From Perognathus longimembris pacificus (lineage: Eukaryota; Chordata; Mammalia; Rodentia; Heteromyidae), in contig NC_063162.1 of NCBI RefSeq assembly GCF_023159225.1, forward strand, positions 95,436,880 through 95,500,879: a stretch of DNA of 64,000 nt. Direction: 5' to 3'. Below the pieces are notes generated by a model. The model did not search any database. It saw only the letters and a program-made list of their open reading frames with translations, and was not told where the DNA came from. Position 1 is the stretch's first letter. Every line of letters starts with the position of its first letter. This document shows, one piece after another, positions 37,192-50,100 of the stretch. The position numbers and the translations under genes are program-made.

Positions 37192-37364
37192 TTGCCAGTA
37201 CTGGAGGCTTGAACCCAGGGCGCAGACATTGTCTCTTAGCTTTATTTTTACTCAAAGCTGGTTGAATGAACATAAGGTTTCCATGAACTTTTCTGCCCAC
37301 CTTGATCATCAGATCTCAGCATGTGGATAGCTGTAATTACAGATGTAGGCAACCAATGCACTGT
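37192..37364 (-). mobile_element. SINE remnant, ID-like plus 7SL-like, antisense
   Basis: gccagtactggaggcttgaa at one end and atcagatctcagcatgtgg towards the other. The middle is diverged. Confidence 0.6.
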
Positions 37365-37389
37365 AAGTTTAATGCATGTTTGTTCCATC

Positions 37390-37612
37390 CTGGTGCTTGA
37401 ACTCTGGGGCTATATACTGTCTCTAAGTTTTTATGCTTAAGGCTACTGCTCTACCACTAAATCCCCGGGTCCACTTCTGGATTTTTGGTTGTTGGGTTGG
37501 AGATAAGACTCTCCCAGACTTTCCTGCCTGGGCTAGCTTCAAACGTTGATATTCAGATCTCAGCCTCCAGTGTAGCTATGATTGCATGTGTAAGCCACCA
37601 GTGCCTGGTCCA
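37390..37612 (-). mobile_element. SINE, ID-like plus 7SL-like, antisense
   Basis: tggtgcttgaactctggggc, then cagatctcagcctccagtg and tgtgtaagccaccagtgcc. Same orientation as, and 26 bp from, the remnant at 37192. Confidence 0.75.
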
Positions 37613-38617
37613 GTTTAATACTTTAAAATTTTATTTTGAGAAGACACAAATTGTGTAGAGGTGCCTCAAGCACAGAGGTGAAGGGATGGGGGATTTAGAA
37701 TTAGATCACTGTTGCTCCATATTTCAAAGAGATCATCCTGGCTTTCATCTGATTTATATGTTGTTCCATTTTCAGGTTATCTCAAAATCCGAATGAATAT
37801 GTACTTCCAAGAAAGATGAAGTTTTTAGATGACAGAATATTTATATGTATTTCTTTTTCTTCCTTTGTTCCCTATTCCATCAAAAACTATAACACAAGAA
37901 AGTACAGTATTTTAGGTTGACAATTCATCAGTTTTTCAGAACAACTGAGTTTTAAAGCATGCTTTGAGATTTTCATATGAAAATGAAATTATAATTTTAC
38001 CATGTTAAAGAATATATTAGACGCAATACTAAAGAGGACACAACATTCTCACCTGACTATTACTTATGTACCCCATTCCACTTGTTTTATCATGGTCCCA
38101 GTAATGTATTTTCAACAAAATGATTAAATCAGAAACTCATAAAATTGTGTAAGTGAGGGCTTCTTAAGGGAAGACAGGGTAATGTACCTTCAGGTGTGTC
38201 AAGGGAATAATTCTTTGAGGAGTCCTTAGAACTGCATTGTGAAATTGAAATGCTTTCAAAACATAAAATAGCACTGTAAAATTTAAAAAAAACACAAATA
38301 AGGTATTTTTATAAAATATTATTCAGCAAAATCATCAAAATTCTTGCAGAAACCAAGAAAATTTTAGCTTCTTCTCCTCTGATCAGTAGGTATTCAAGTG
38401 TAATACAGAAAGGAAGTTATACCTGATTGACCTCTAGAAGCTATTATATGGAGTCAAATAGAGTACATACATCTAGTACTAAATGTTTTCCTTCATTGCA
38501 CACTACTAAAGTCACAAAATATTTGGCTGGGAACTCGTGCATAATTATTAAAAATTTCAATAGCATAATGCAAGATATAGGTATTAAGACTATTCAAAGT
38601 ATGTATAAAAGTACGTA

Positions 38618-39136
38618 TATAATTAGCACAGGATTAGGTAAGCCACAGCAGAGGATCACAAGAGCCCAATAGCTATACCCTTATGATCACATAAGATGAT
38701 GCTAAGTGAAATGAACTCCATTTTATGGAAATGATTGTTATATCACAGTTGTAACTACTTTCAACATCCCATGTGTATCTGTAGTTTATACTGTTGATGA
38801 TGTTCTTGTATCACCTTCTTGGATTGTACCTACACTATATCTGTAATCTTATCTGAGTATATTGGAAACCGCGTATACTGGTATTAGAATTAGGAAATTG
38901 AGAGGGAATACCAAAATTGAGAGACAAAGGGTAAATTAAGAGAAACAACAACAAAAGCAATACTTGCAAAACTGTATGGTGTAAGCGAACTGAACACCTA
39001 AGGGGGGAAAGGGGGAGGGGGGAGGGGGGTATGAGGGGCAAGGTAACAAACAGTACAAGAAATGTATGCAATGCCTAACGTATGAAACTGTAAGCTCTCT
39101 GTACATCAGTTTTATAATAAAAATTTTTTAAAAAAC
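38618..39136 (+). mobile_element. LINE-1 3' end, sense
   Basis: Runs from ataattagcacaggattagg through taagatgatgctaagtga, a G-rich tract (39002-39037), cctaacgtatgaaactgtaa and tctgtacatcagttttataa to an A/T-rich tail. Its nearest relative here is the antisense copy at 63579. Confidence 0.9.
39002..39037 (+). other. G-quadruplex-capable tract in L1 3' UTR
   Basis: Five G runs of four or more in 36 nt (39002-39007, 39011-39015, 39017-39022, 39024-39029, 39034-39037). Confidence 0.75.
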
Positions 39137-39204
39137 CCAATAAACATTATGTTTATTGGTTTACCCAAAAGCAATAGATATTCTAATGTTCTCAATGAAG
39201 AATT

Positions 39205-39305
39205 ATATATACATGTACGTGTACACATATATACACGTACATGTACACATACATGTATATATAAAACACATACATATATGTATGCATACATACATATATA
39301 TGTAT
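39205..39305. repeat. Alternating purine-pyrimidine tract with palindrome
   Basis: TA/TG/CA steps throughout. TACATGTACGTGTA (39210-39223) and TACACGTACATGTA (39232-39245) are perfect inverted repeats with an 8-nt spacer. Confidence 0.85.
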
Positions 39306-39639
39306 CTGATTCCAACTCTATTCAATTCTGGGCCCCTGTGGAACTTACATTTCATTCAAGTTACTTTCACTGAGGTTGTGTAAATACAACAGTGCCTTAA
39401 TAAAATAGCCATAATTTTTGCATCATTTAAATTGAGGTCAGATAAGGTCTCTGACTCTAAGATAATTCCAAGTTTTCATGAGAACTGGTACTCCAATCTT
39501 GGGCATCTTCAGTACCACTCAAGTTGACTACTATTCCTTATAATCTCCAGAGTCCATGCTGGATACAGGAAGAAGAATGGAAGAAGCTTTGTCTCTGCCT
39601 GTATTAAGGCATACATTCAGTTGTCCTACAACACATCCA

Positions 39640-40010
39640 CATTTGAGTAGTTGGACTAGAATAAAGTTATCATAAACTAGGTGATTTAAACATGAGACAT
39701 TTATTTCCCAGTTCTAGAAGATGTGGAGTCGAGGACCAAGCACTATTCTAGGGTAATTTATTCTAAAGGTTCTTTTGGTTTGTAAAGTAGCCACCAATTA
39801 ACTTTTACTGTAAATGACCATTTCTCTCCCTATGGAGGAGAGAGCAACAGACAGAGACAGAAAGAGGCAAGTAGAAAAAGAGAGAGTAGGAGACAACATG
39901 GACATACAAGCTGCCAATATACCTCTCCCATTAAACTTAAATACATTGCAAAACTTTTCTTTGTATATATTAGTCCTCTTGCCCAATGAGACACCAAAGT
40001 TACAATTTCT
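39640..40010 (-). repeat. LTR-like remnant (tentative)
   Basis: ggtgatttaaacatgagaca, tttatttcccagttctagaag, then a GA-rich middle; the order is reminiscent of the LTR-like repeat at 2366. Confidence 0.35.
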
Positions 40011-41661
40011 AAAAGCTCATCAAAAGACCGATGAGGACCAGTAGGTTCAAAAAATATAGATTTGATGAGGTGGGAGAAAGCTTTCTACACTACTCTATGC
40101 CTAGAGTTTTTTCACTTGAGGAAAATATGACAATTGAGTTCCAATAGGGCATTCTGCCAGTAAGATACTGCTGCCTATTTCAGACTACTACTGAACTCAG
40201 TAGTTGTTTATTTTTAACTTGTCAGACTGCAAATGATTGTGTACTGCTGAAGGTCTTTGGCTTTCAAAATGAGAATTCTGTCTCTCCTTGGCACCTAGAT
40301 TTATTCAGTTAGGTCTTCTTTTTATAGTAGCAAAGGTTAGTAGGACTTAAAACCTTCTTGAATGAGCATAGAAAACCATGCCAGATTTGCCTGAACTCTG
40401 ACATTTGTAATCTAAACATCACTATATGTGCTTTGAATCCCCCTCCCCAAGACTCCTTGTTTAAGTCTACTTATTTAATCACATAGCACCTCTTAAACAT
40501 GAATTATATTACACATTACATGGGTTACATTCAATCATGTGCCCTTGGACACAAATCCATGTTACCCAAAAATGTTTTTAATATTGCCTTATTTTATAAG
40601 CCTGATTCGTGATAATGGGATATGTAAGAAAATGTTGCTAAATGATTTTATTATTCCTCATTCTCTACCTTAAGGAATTGGCTTTAGTACTTGTGATAAT
40701 ATTCCAAGTTTTTTAAAGTCCCTGCTAATTTGTATCTCATTTGTTCTGTTCATCCTGCCCTATAGCCTCTGTATATTATTTTGTGATACCTCACAGACTA
40801 CAATATATTCTAGTGGGATGTTTATTTGTTCTGGATAATAGAGTTTTGAATAAAATTGATAATGTGATAATTGCTTTATCTGATAAATTATAATGATCCC
40901 TTTTAGTATTCCATACATAAATATCCCTGAAAGACATTTTGATAATATTTTCAAAAAATCCAAATATTAAACCCAGGGTATGTCTAAATGTCATCTCATA
41001 TAGTGAGGTATATTGACTTTGAGGAAAAATGAGAAAAAATATATTCATGAGTATTTACACTCAGATTTAATACTTTGCTCAGACACCTTTTGCCTAGATA
41101 TTCTCAGCTCTACTTAAAAAATAAAGAATAACAGTTTATACTAATATAAACTATCATACAGATTATACATAGTAGCATTATTTTGTGCTCATGATAAGTT
41201 TAGGAGTTCTAGTTTTGAAGTAGGAAGTAAATTAAAGGAAATTGGACAGTAGTCTTTACATACAGATATTTTTGATGACTCCTCACTTTAGGTTTAAATG
41301 GGTGAAAAGAACAGGCTTTACCCACATACCACAATGACTGCAACATAGTAGATAAACTAGTACATACTTATGGTTAGACACTTTTGGTTCAGGGGAGAGT
41401 GGAGAGGTTCCTGAAGAGTATTCTCTAACTTACACTACTTCCTCCTGAAACAAAAAAAAATTGGAAAGAGTAATTTCTTTCCCTTCTACAAAGAAACTAA
41501 AAGAGAGACAATGATACATTGCACTGCGAGCCCATTGAGAACACTAGAAAAATTAACTATCATATTCCACCTTCTACTTTAGTTACTGTGATGGTTTAGA
41601 AAATTTTCAAATTGTTTCCCTCATTAGAAACATTAAGATTTCCTTGGTAGAAACACTGTCT

Positions 41662-41878
41662 TGCCTGGGAATATGGCCTATTGGTAAAGTGCTCACCTGG
41701 TGTACATGAAGCCCTGGGTTCGATTCCTCAGTACTACATAAACAAACAAACAAACAAAAAACTGGGAGTGGCACTGTGGCTCAAGTGGTAGAGTGCTAGC
41801 CTTGAGCAAAAAGAAGCCAGGGACAGTGCTCGGGCCCTGAGTCCAAGCCCCAGGGCTGGCAAAAAACAAAACCAAACA
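41662..41878 (+). mobile_element. IDL-Geo-type dimeric SINE
   Basis: Left monomer ggcctattggtaaagtgctc and gggttcgattcct; a CAAACAAA linker; right monomer tggctcaagtggtagagtgc and gagtccaagccccaggg; A-rich tail. Target duplication AAACACTGTCT (41651-41661) and AAACACTATCT (41879-41889), one mismatch. Confidence 0.93.
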
Positions 41879-42981
41879 AAACACTATCTCATTATTTAAG
41901 CAAACAAAAAGCAAGTTCACAATATGAGGAAATTTTTGTTTTCTATTATTCCATTAGATAGGTATACTTTCTAAGGGGAAATATCATTTCCTATGGATAC
42001 TGGAAATATACTTTTAAAAAGCAAATTTATCTAAAACTATTGACCTTAAAATTTAGAGAGTCCCATCAGCAGCATTAAATTTTTATACAAAAGTATTTTA
42101 TGTTTTGTGTCAGGGGCTGTTTAGCTGTGATGTATGTGCAATTATGTGTTTCTGTATGTCTACCTTAAATAATGCATGTGTAAAAATATCTTTCAAATAA
42201 TATGCCTACTTACAATTCAAAATAATTTACATATTAGAATTTATATAAAATATAATAATTCTTTGTCACTCTTGCTAAAATATGTGATATATTGTCACAT
42301 GTTCTGCTTTCTTTCCTTTCATGGCACAGTCTAATACTAAGTTAATATTTTCTTGTTTTCTTTGTATAGATCTACCCAGTAAACCCCATTATGAAAGGCT
42401 TTTTTTGTCTTTTCTACAAATAAATTTATAGTAAAGATGGAGGTATATGGCAAATGCTATGTGAATAAAATTGCTTAACATTCAATTCTTGTCTAGTGAG
42501 GAAAAAACAATAGTTTACAGATCATTATTTAGTGAATAAAGCTGAAAACTTAGCACTCTACACTGCAAGCAAGGGAAGAAAGCATCAAAGAAAGTCTGGA
42601 GAGAGGATTTTTAGGCTGGAAGAAGTTTCACACATTCGTATTGAGTATCTAATTTTCTGGAGATGGATTCTATATCAACTACACCACTAGGTTCTAAGGA
42701 AAGCTGTTGTTTAACTTCACTTCCTCTCTTCCAAATTCTGTTTTATTCTTTCTAACCTACTCTTGTTACTTCAGGTTTCACATCCTTATCATTACAAATC
42801 TTATACAAAAATCCTCTTTGTGTAGAAGTGATGACCCTATTGTTGCTCACTGCAGAAATGTACCATCAAATTTCTGAAGCCAAGGACCAGTGATTTATGA
42901 TGCGGAAATAACAAAGACTCCTATTCATATACCATATTGCTAGTAATTTGTCCATATATCCAACCTTTTCTTTCTTTTCAG

Positions 42982-43055
42982 ATCACTCCCATTCCTGGTA
43001 CTCACCCACTTTTAGTCTTTGTGAACCCCAAAAGTGGTGGGAAGCAAGGAGATCG
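42982..43055 (+). CDS. DGKB: DGKB exon: start of the kinase catalytic domain
   Basis: A 74-nt exon, entering in phase 0 and leaving two bases of an Arg codon (CG) at the donor GTATGT. Acceptor TTTCTTTTCAG. It encodes the first strand and phosphate-binding loop of the DAGKc domain, seen as [15 protein letters not shown] and then Asp-Arg. The Asn-Pro-Lys-Ser-Gly-Gly segment is a hallmark of DAG and sphingosine kinases. I recall Glu rather than Asp just before the Arg in human DGKB, a conservative difference. The Gly-Gly-Asp-Gly motif needed for catalysis is expected about two exons further on and is not in the window. Confidence 0.95.
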
Positions 43056-43880
43056 GTATGTATTTAAATATTTATTTTTGTATCATAATTGTGAAAATGA
43101 AAAGTAAATTTGTGAAGTAAAAATATTTAAAATGCTACTAACTTTTGGCCATTTTCATATGATGTTAGTGCCTGTACATAACATATTGAAGTGCCTTTTT
43201 TCTGATAGTTGAAAATTGTAATATAATGGCTTTTGCTAGGTATTTTAGTATCGTAACTCAGGTTTCTATTTTTTCTACCACACTTGTCACTCCTAGAAAT
43301 AATGATTATATTTACATACAACCTGACTTCATAAATACTATAACATGAAAATTGGGTGCCTAAATGGTCAACCAGCTGACATTTGGTAAAACCTAACTCA
43401 GTACCAAGAAAGAAATTCATATCCAGCTTCTAGGTAAAATGTATTACAGTGATGTTCTATGTTTGTGTTTTAGAGTAAAACAGATCATATTTCCTAGTGA
43501 AACTTTGTACCTTTGATTTGAATAATAAACCTTCAAACTCAGTAACACAAAATTTTGTTATTATAATAGATGAAGGAATTAATAAAAAAAAATCTAACAC
43601 AATCAGAAAGGGCACCATATTGAAGAATAATTGTTATGTCTTACTGAAGAAGAGAGTCTTTAAAAAAAAAACCTCAATGCTATGTAGATGTATTTTTCTA
43701 ATTCCAACTAAAAATAATCAAAAAGATCATAGCACTCACACAAAACTTTGCATGTAAAACAAAATTCTTTTGCAGCTTATCAAATAAAAAATTAAAATGT
43801 TTCGTGATGAGCATGTAAATATTTTCTGCTCTTCCATAGTTAACTATTCACCTTTTATCTGGCGTCTCTGTGGTAGAGCT

Positions 43881-43939
43881 AAAGGTTTAATAAACCTTTT
43901 TTGGTAACAAAATTGATATAGATTGGTATCTATATCAAT
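43881..43939. repeat. Two adjacent short palindromes
   Basis: AAAGGTTTA-a-TAAACCTTT at 43881-43899 (9-bp arms). ATTGATATAGAT at 43912-43923 and ATCTATATCAAT at 43928-43939 (12-bp arms, 4-nt spacer). Confidence 0.85.
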
Positions 43940-44124
43940 AGATATAGAAAGAGAATTTGATTGAATTCATCATTGCTCCATCACAAATTTGATATAGAAG
44001 GAGCATACCCTTTCAACCCTTTTACAACCCTTTTATATTTGTATATATTCCATAACTAATATCTTCCCATGTGGATTAAATTTAAAACCTTCTATGATCT
44101 GGAACATGTCAGGTAAGCCCATTT

Positions 44125-45010
44125 TCACTACTTTAATTCAACACACTGCAGAAAATGCTATCCAGAGCTATCATCGTAAAGGAAATAAAGGAGAACTAAG
44201 GAAAGAGGAAGTCAGGTCACCATTCTAGGCAGATGACATGATTTTATTTAATAACAACCCTGAGCATTCCTCAAAAGAAACAAACAAACAAAAAAAACCA
44301 TTAGAATTAACTAATTCAACAAAATTTCAGGATACAAGCTCAACACAACAGTAGTGGTTGTGTTGCTATATGTCTGTAGTGAATTATCTGAAATAGAAAT
44401 GAAGAAAGCAATCACATTTATAATAGCTATTCAAAAAAAAAAGCCTAGGGACGAATTAAACCCACGGATCTCTACAGTAAAAATTAAGAAATACCAGTGA
44501 AAATCAACTGAAAAGTACCTCTAAACACAAAGACACTCATGCAACTAGAATTATGTGGTTATAGATATAGGTAGATATGTAGACTAATAGAACAAAAGGA
44601 GTTTAGGAGTATACTTACACTTTACAGCCAAATAATTTTCAACAGAGCTACTAACAGCATGCATTAAGAATGGCAATATTTTAAATACATGGTGGTGGAA
44701 AAACTAATGCACATGTAAAATAAAAAAACTATACTTCTGTCATCAGTTACAAAAATAACTGAAACCAACTAAAAACTTAAATGCCAAACCTAAAACTACA
44801 AAATAAGAAAGGAAAGGAGAGAAAAAAATGATTTGGGACATTGAAATTAACAAGAATTTTCTAGACAACTACCCAAAGCAAAAGTGTACATTATCTTTAT
44901 TTATTTTTTTTTACAAAAAGTAAACTTTTCAATAGGAGACATGACTTAAATTTGCCTTGGACACCAAAGACAAATGACGTTTTAATGGAATCAAAATTAA
45001 AAGTGTAATT
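44125..45010 (+). mobile_element. Decayed LINE-1 ORF2 remnant
   Basis: Translated piecewise it gives reverse-transcriptase-like text, including Ala-Asp-Asp-Met-Ile-Leu at 44229-44246 (the RT active-site block). Further along, cttaaatgccaaacctaaaac and ttggacaccaaagacaaatg match the L1 region downstream of RT. Stops and frameshifts are frequent, so it is not functional. The only L1 coding sequence I found. Confidence 0.65.
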
Positions 45011-45467
45011 TCAAAGGAAAATGCATTGCTCTCAATTACGATAGCATAAATCATGTAAAATAATGCTGAATATCTTCCTTTCTATTATTGAATATATATA
45101 TTTTTCTCTCTTAAAACAAATCAGATAAAGATACACTGAAGTCAAAAGAAAATTAAATTTAATGGGGAGTATCTAACATGAGGGCTTCGACTGTCTGAGT
45201 AACTTGTGTTTCATCCCTTACACACTGATTGAAACCGTTCAAAGTCAAAATAAATGTTTTTTAGAGCTGTAGTAGAAATGTAAGTATAAACTTCCCTCTG
45301 CATGAGGCACCTTTCACAATGAGATTTCATATACAGTTTTCCTTTTATTTATTTTTTATTTATTAGCTTAGACGTGCCAGATGAATTGCACGGAGAAACA
45401 AAATTGTATATTCACACAAACTTTCCATAATATCTGACATGTGTGAAAATGTTCACATATTCCTTCA

Positions 45468-45765
45468 GAAATCACCCCTTGGGCACTCCCAAAGTGTGCT
45501 GGGTACTGTGGTAAGACATATAAGACCCAGCTGTATGAATGTAAGGCAGTACACAGATACATTGTAACACCAAATGCTGAATTAGAAATGTTAAGAAGTG
45601 CTGGTGGAAATTGGGAAGAAAAAAGACTTATGTAATCTGGGGAGTCGTTGAAGAAGAACTAGGTTTCCTATTGGTTGTTACACAGGTAGATGTTCACCAG
45701 ATGAAGGAGAAAGACAGATTCATGGAGGACCTACACAGTCAACTTGGAGGAGTTTTGCCCAGGTT
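45468..45765. repeat. Ancient repeat, L2/MIR-like (tentative)
   Basis: gtgtgctgggtactgtggta followed by acatataagacccag resembles the terminal motif of L2/MIR-type repeats; the rest is diverged. Confidence 0.35.
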
Positions 45766-45914
45766 AAAGTCTAGCGAGAGAGACAAAAGATTCACTGTGT
45801 CCATTGCAGGAGGGTGATTGAGTTTCCTGATGTGAATGACTTGATGATAGCAGTTCCAACATCGCGACACAATGACTGCACTTACACAGCAGGGGCCTGG
45901 ATTGCTAAAATGTG

Positions 45915-46013
45915 GTGGCACACCCAGGAAATATCTCAGAATCTGAAAGTCTGAGGCAGGAGGAAAGAGAGTTCCAGGCCAGCCTGGTTTATGTAATGAG
46001 ACGTTGTCTCAAA
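45915..46013 (+). mobile_element. B1-like SINE monomer
   Basis: tgtggtggcacacccagga, agtctgaggcaggaggaaag, ttccaggccagcctggttta and gacgttgtctcaaaaaa are in 7SL/B1 order. It lacks the ID-like second half. Confidence 0.8.
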
Positions 46014-47033
46014 AAATCAAGAGAATAATCATATACTGTTGGTGAAAGGAATTGGTGCCTGCACTCATGGAGTGGATGGGAACACCATTATTGACGAGAG
46101 GTCAGTGAATTCTCACACAAGAAAGTGTGGTTATCCCCTAGTGGGGTTCATGTACCAGGAAAACAGCTATTGGGAATTATTTTCTTTAAAATTTTCTTTG
46201 AGATAATAGGTAACATAATAAATGGAAGACCTACATTGTGTATTTGGGGTCAGGTAATGTAAGAAGGTAATGTAATGTGAATTTAGAGCTTCTGTGATAT
46301 TGTATCCATGTGTCTGTAAATATATAGTAATCTGTCTAGATGGATACTCAAATTGATCCCTAAAAACCAAATACATCCTTTCACTTTAATTTTTTTTCTG
46401 AGAATTCCAACCATATAAGTATCTATATGCTTGAAACTATTTCTGTCTTATTTGTTATTTAAAGGCATATTTTTTCAGAAAAAATATTTAATATTTGAGA
46501 TTAGCAGTTTCAGAGTTTTATGAACTGATGGAGGACAATCATGGATTACCTGACATGATTAGGTGGCGTGAGGCTATGTTCCCTGTGTACATAAATATAT
46601 AATATGGATTTGTGCAATCCTATTGTGTAGATGAATAGATAAGTGTTATCTCTCTTAGTTTGTTCCAATAACTCTATTGAATATATGTGGAAGGAAGAAT
46701 ATACTCATAACTGTCAATTAAGAGAAGATATTAACTAATTTTATACTAAAATACTTTTTTAAAAAATCCCGTAAAATGTATCCAGTTACCAAAATAGTGT
46801 TTAAAAAGGATCCATAGAGTATTATTTAGAATGCAATGCAAGCGTTATTTGGAACTTTCAGCTAGCTTCCTTTAATAATGACAAATCTTTTTCTGAGGAT
46901 TGTTACTTCTTATTGAGCTATTATATTTCTTGTATTAATGCAAAATTTACCAGACATCTTTCATGACAACCATCCATGCTGATAACACTAAGGGATATTA
47001 CTAAATTAATATTTATTAGTGATAATCACTTAA

Positions 47034-47141
<108 letters not shown>

Positions 47142-50100
47142 TAAGTCAATTTAGAGTATCATTACTATCAACTCCATAATAATAACTAAGTAAACAGATT
47201 TACAAATTGGGTATTGGACTATTAGCAATCAGATCAGTTCGTAAATATGTCAAATGTCAACTACACAAAAAAATAAATTACAATGCTTTCCAAAATAGAT
47301 AAGAAGTGATTTCAAGTATTCCCTCTCACCTTGTAAATATTTTGAAAGAATATAGTTAATATTACTAATAGTAATAACACATATAAAAATACACTAGAAA
47401 AGTTCTTATACTCCTAAACCATCTTTGAAGAGATACTCTATTTTACTTTTACTTGTTAAGTATAAATGATCTCATGTTAAGTCAAAAAAGAGCCAATAAG
47501 AGTCTAGAATAATTTTTGGCGGTTGTATAGACCTCTAGAAACTCTGTGAATTTCTATACAAGCACTTCCTTAAGAGTTACCTAAAATATTATCAAAATAG
47601 AACAAAGAGAAAACAAGTCTATAAATAAATCATATTTTTTATTTACTAGCTACAAAATCTAATGGCTGCCACTCTAATATACTTTATTGTTAGTATTGGT
47701 ATTAAGATGTTGTATTGGTGGTATTAGTATGGGTAGTAAGATGTAAAATAAAATTATGTTTTCAATGTATGCTTTATATTTTTGGTGCTATAATAACATA
47801 CTAAAATAAATTAACATTAATTGGACCTAATTAAATTAATACTATCATCTTTCCCTCTGACATTCTTTGTCTCTTTCAGCATGGAAGTAAGCATTAACCA
47901 CCCAGAGAGTAGAGGAGATATGTAAACTGCATGCATGCTCTAATATTAAAAAAAAATCGGAAAAATTACCCCTAACCATATAAATAAGCAATATGATTTA
48001 AAATGGATCTTTCAGGTCATTCTCAGTTAGTAAAAACCAAACACAGAAGTTTTCTTATAAAGCTCAAAAAAAATCATTTCCATTATGTCATATGTTAAAT
48101 AAATGTTAACAACAGAAAATGAATTAGCACAGCCTTCCCTAACTGAATTAAGGTTTTCCTTCTTTTCACTTGTTGCCCACTGGTCTGGGCAGGTTTCCAA
48201 TGTTGAGCAGTGACCTGCGGAATGCCATTCTACAGGTCCACCACAGAATCTAGCTCAAAATGTCCTCTTTGCCTAATTCTACACTCGACAAGGAGATAAT
48301 GATGATCAGATTGCAGTTGGGAGAGCCAGGAGCAGGAAGCCCAGTGTAGTAAAGCCAAGCTAAGTCAGAGGACTAGCTCTTATTATGTAGGAATAGGGAA
48401 TTGTACATTCAAAAGTCACCATTGCAATATTTCTGAAGAGGCCTACAAACTCAGTAAATCCAGAATTCCCTTGTATTTCTTAGTTAAACCTCATGTTTAC
48501 TGACTGTGTCTATTGTTAGCTTCATTACTTAGTCATTGTCCCTTCTTTGTCTTATGTGTCAAATGAGGAGTTTTTGTACCCCACACAGTTGTGAAATTAC
48601 ATTGGATGAGGACTGTGTAGTACATGACAAGGTGCTTAGTATGTTCTCAATAAGTAAATGTGCATTATCAATAGTATTTATCCTAACACTAATTATGAAT
48701 TATGAAAATAGAGCAACTTTACTGCTATATGTAATCACATTTTAACCTTATTTTTAGCACTGATTTCTTACTTCTTTATTTATAGCCACTAAATTAAACA
48801 TGTACGGAAGGCATATTTATTTTTGTTTCCCCCATTTAGGCACCCACTTTATCCTCCATTTTAATGAATAAAAATGAAAGCTTTATCAGAACATAAAATA
48901 ATTTTAAATCACACACAATGCAGAGAATATTTAGAAAATAAGTTGTCAACTCTTTATTAAAAACTATCACTTCTCAGCGATTAACATTGTGATTAGGTAT
49001 CTTCTCAAAAAACCTAATACGCATATAAAAGCTAATGTCTGCCTGTATACCTATTTATCTCTCATACTCAAGTATGTTGAATAGAGTTTTACAAAGTTTG
49101 AGGTACATGTTTAACATTTTCCTGAAACTTTTTATTTAAAAACATATTTGAGTGTATTTTTCCATTTCATCAGATATTGACAGTTTTATTTATTCTAAAA
49201 GTTATATTCCATAAGTTTTTTCATTATTCTCTCATTGGCAAATATTTAAGTAGTCTTTGTTTCTCATTTATTACTAAATATGCTAAATTTGTTCCTCTGG
49301 TTTTGGAAAGCATATTTAAACATTTTCATACAATAAGCTGCTATAGGCAAAAATGTTAAGATGGTATTATTTTCAAAGCTATATCAGGGTCTCTAAATTT
49401 TTATATGAAATTTTCTATTAAACTATGATCCCAGAAAATGTATGTAATTCTGAATATCTTATTATTGACTACCTTAGTAATTTTTATTTTTCTGTAGTTT
49501 GAAAGTTGAAAAAATATTCTTTTATTTCTGATAAATTATAAAGTTCAATATAGAATTAATTCTATTAACTTTCAAATAACCAAAAGAAATTTACTCCAGT
49601 TCATAATCCAAATAAAATTTACTAGAAAATCATGAGGTTGCCCATTTCATTATTAGAAAAATAATACCTCTGGAATGATAAGAATGTGGACAGTTTTACA
49701 AAAACAAGCTATGAGAATAAGAGTAGCCTTAATTATTATTGAGAGGACTTGACTTCAAATGCTTTTGGTGTTTTTATTGCTCTGAAAAGGAAGAAAAGTA
49801 TATTTGTTATGCCACAGTCTTGGCATGCTATCTCTCATGTTTAATTATGGGCAGGATCGTCCATATTTTCTTTTCCTTTGGCATAATGACCTGCTATAAC
49901 TTAGATATTGACTCTTTTATTATCTTGGATCAGAGAGTGAAGGTCACCTGTTTAACCTAATCTTTCAAAACAGAGTGATTTGAAAACTTCTATAATGTTA
50001 TACCACTAAGATTTTAAGCTGCTTGTTTCTCTGTGTAACTTAGGCCACAATGTCTAAACCACAATAATACCCAAAAGAAAAGAAATAATGAGAATACTAT

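Noticed and set aside
44125..45010. Functional reverse transcriptase
   Set aside because: The L1 ORF2 remnant has many stops and frameshifts.
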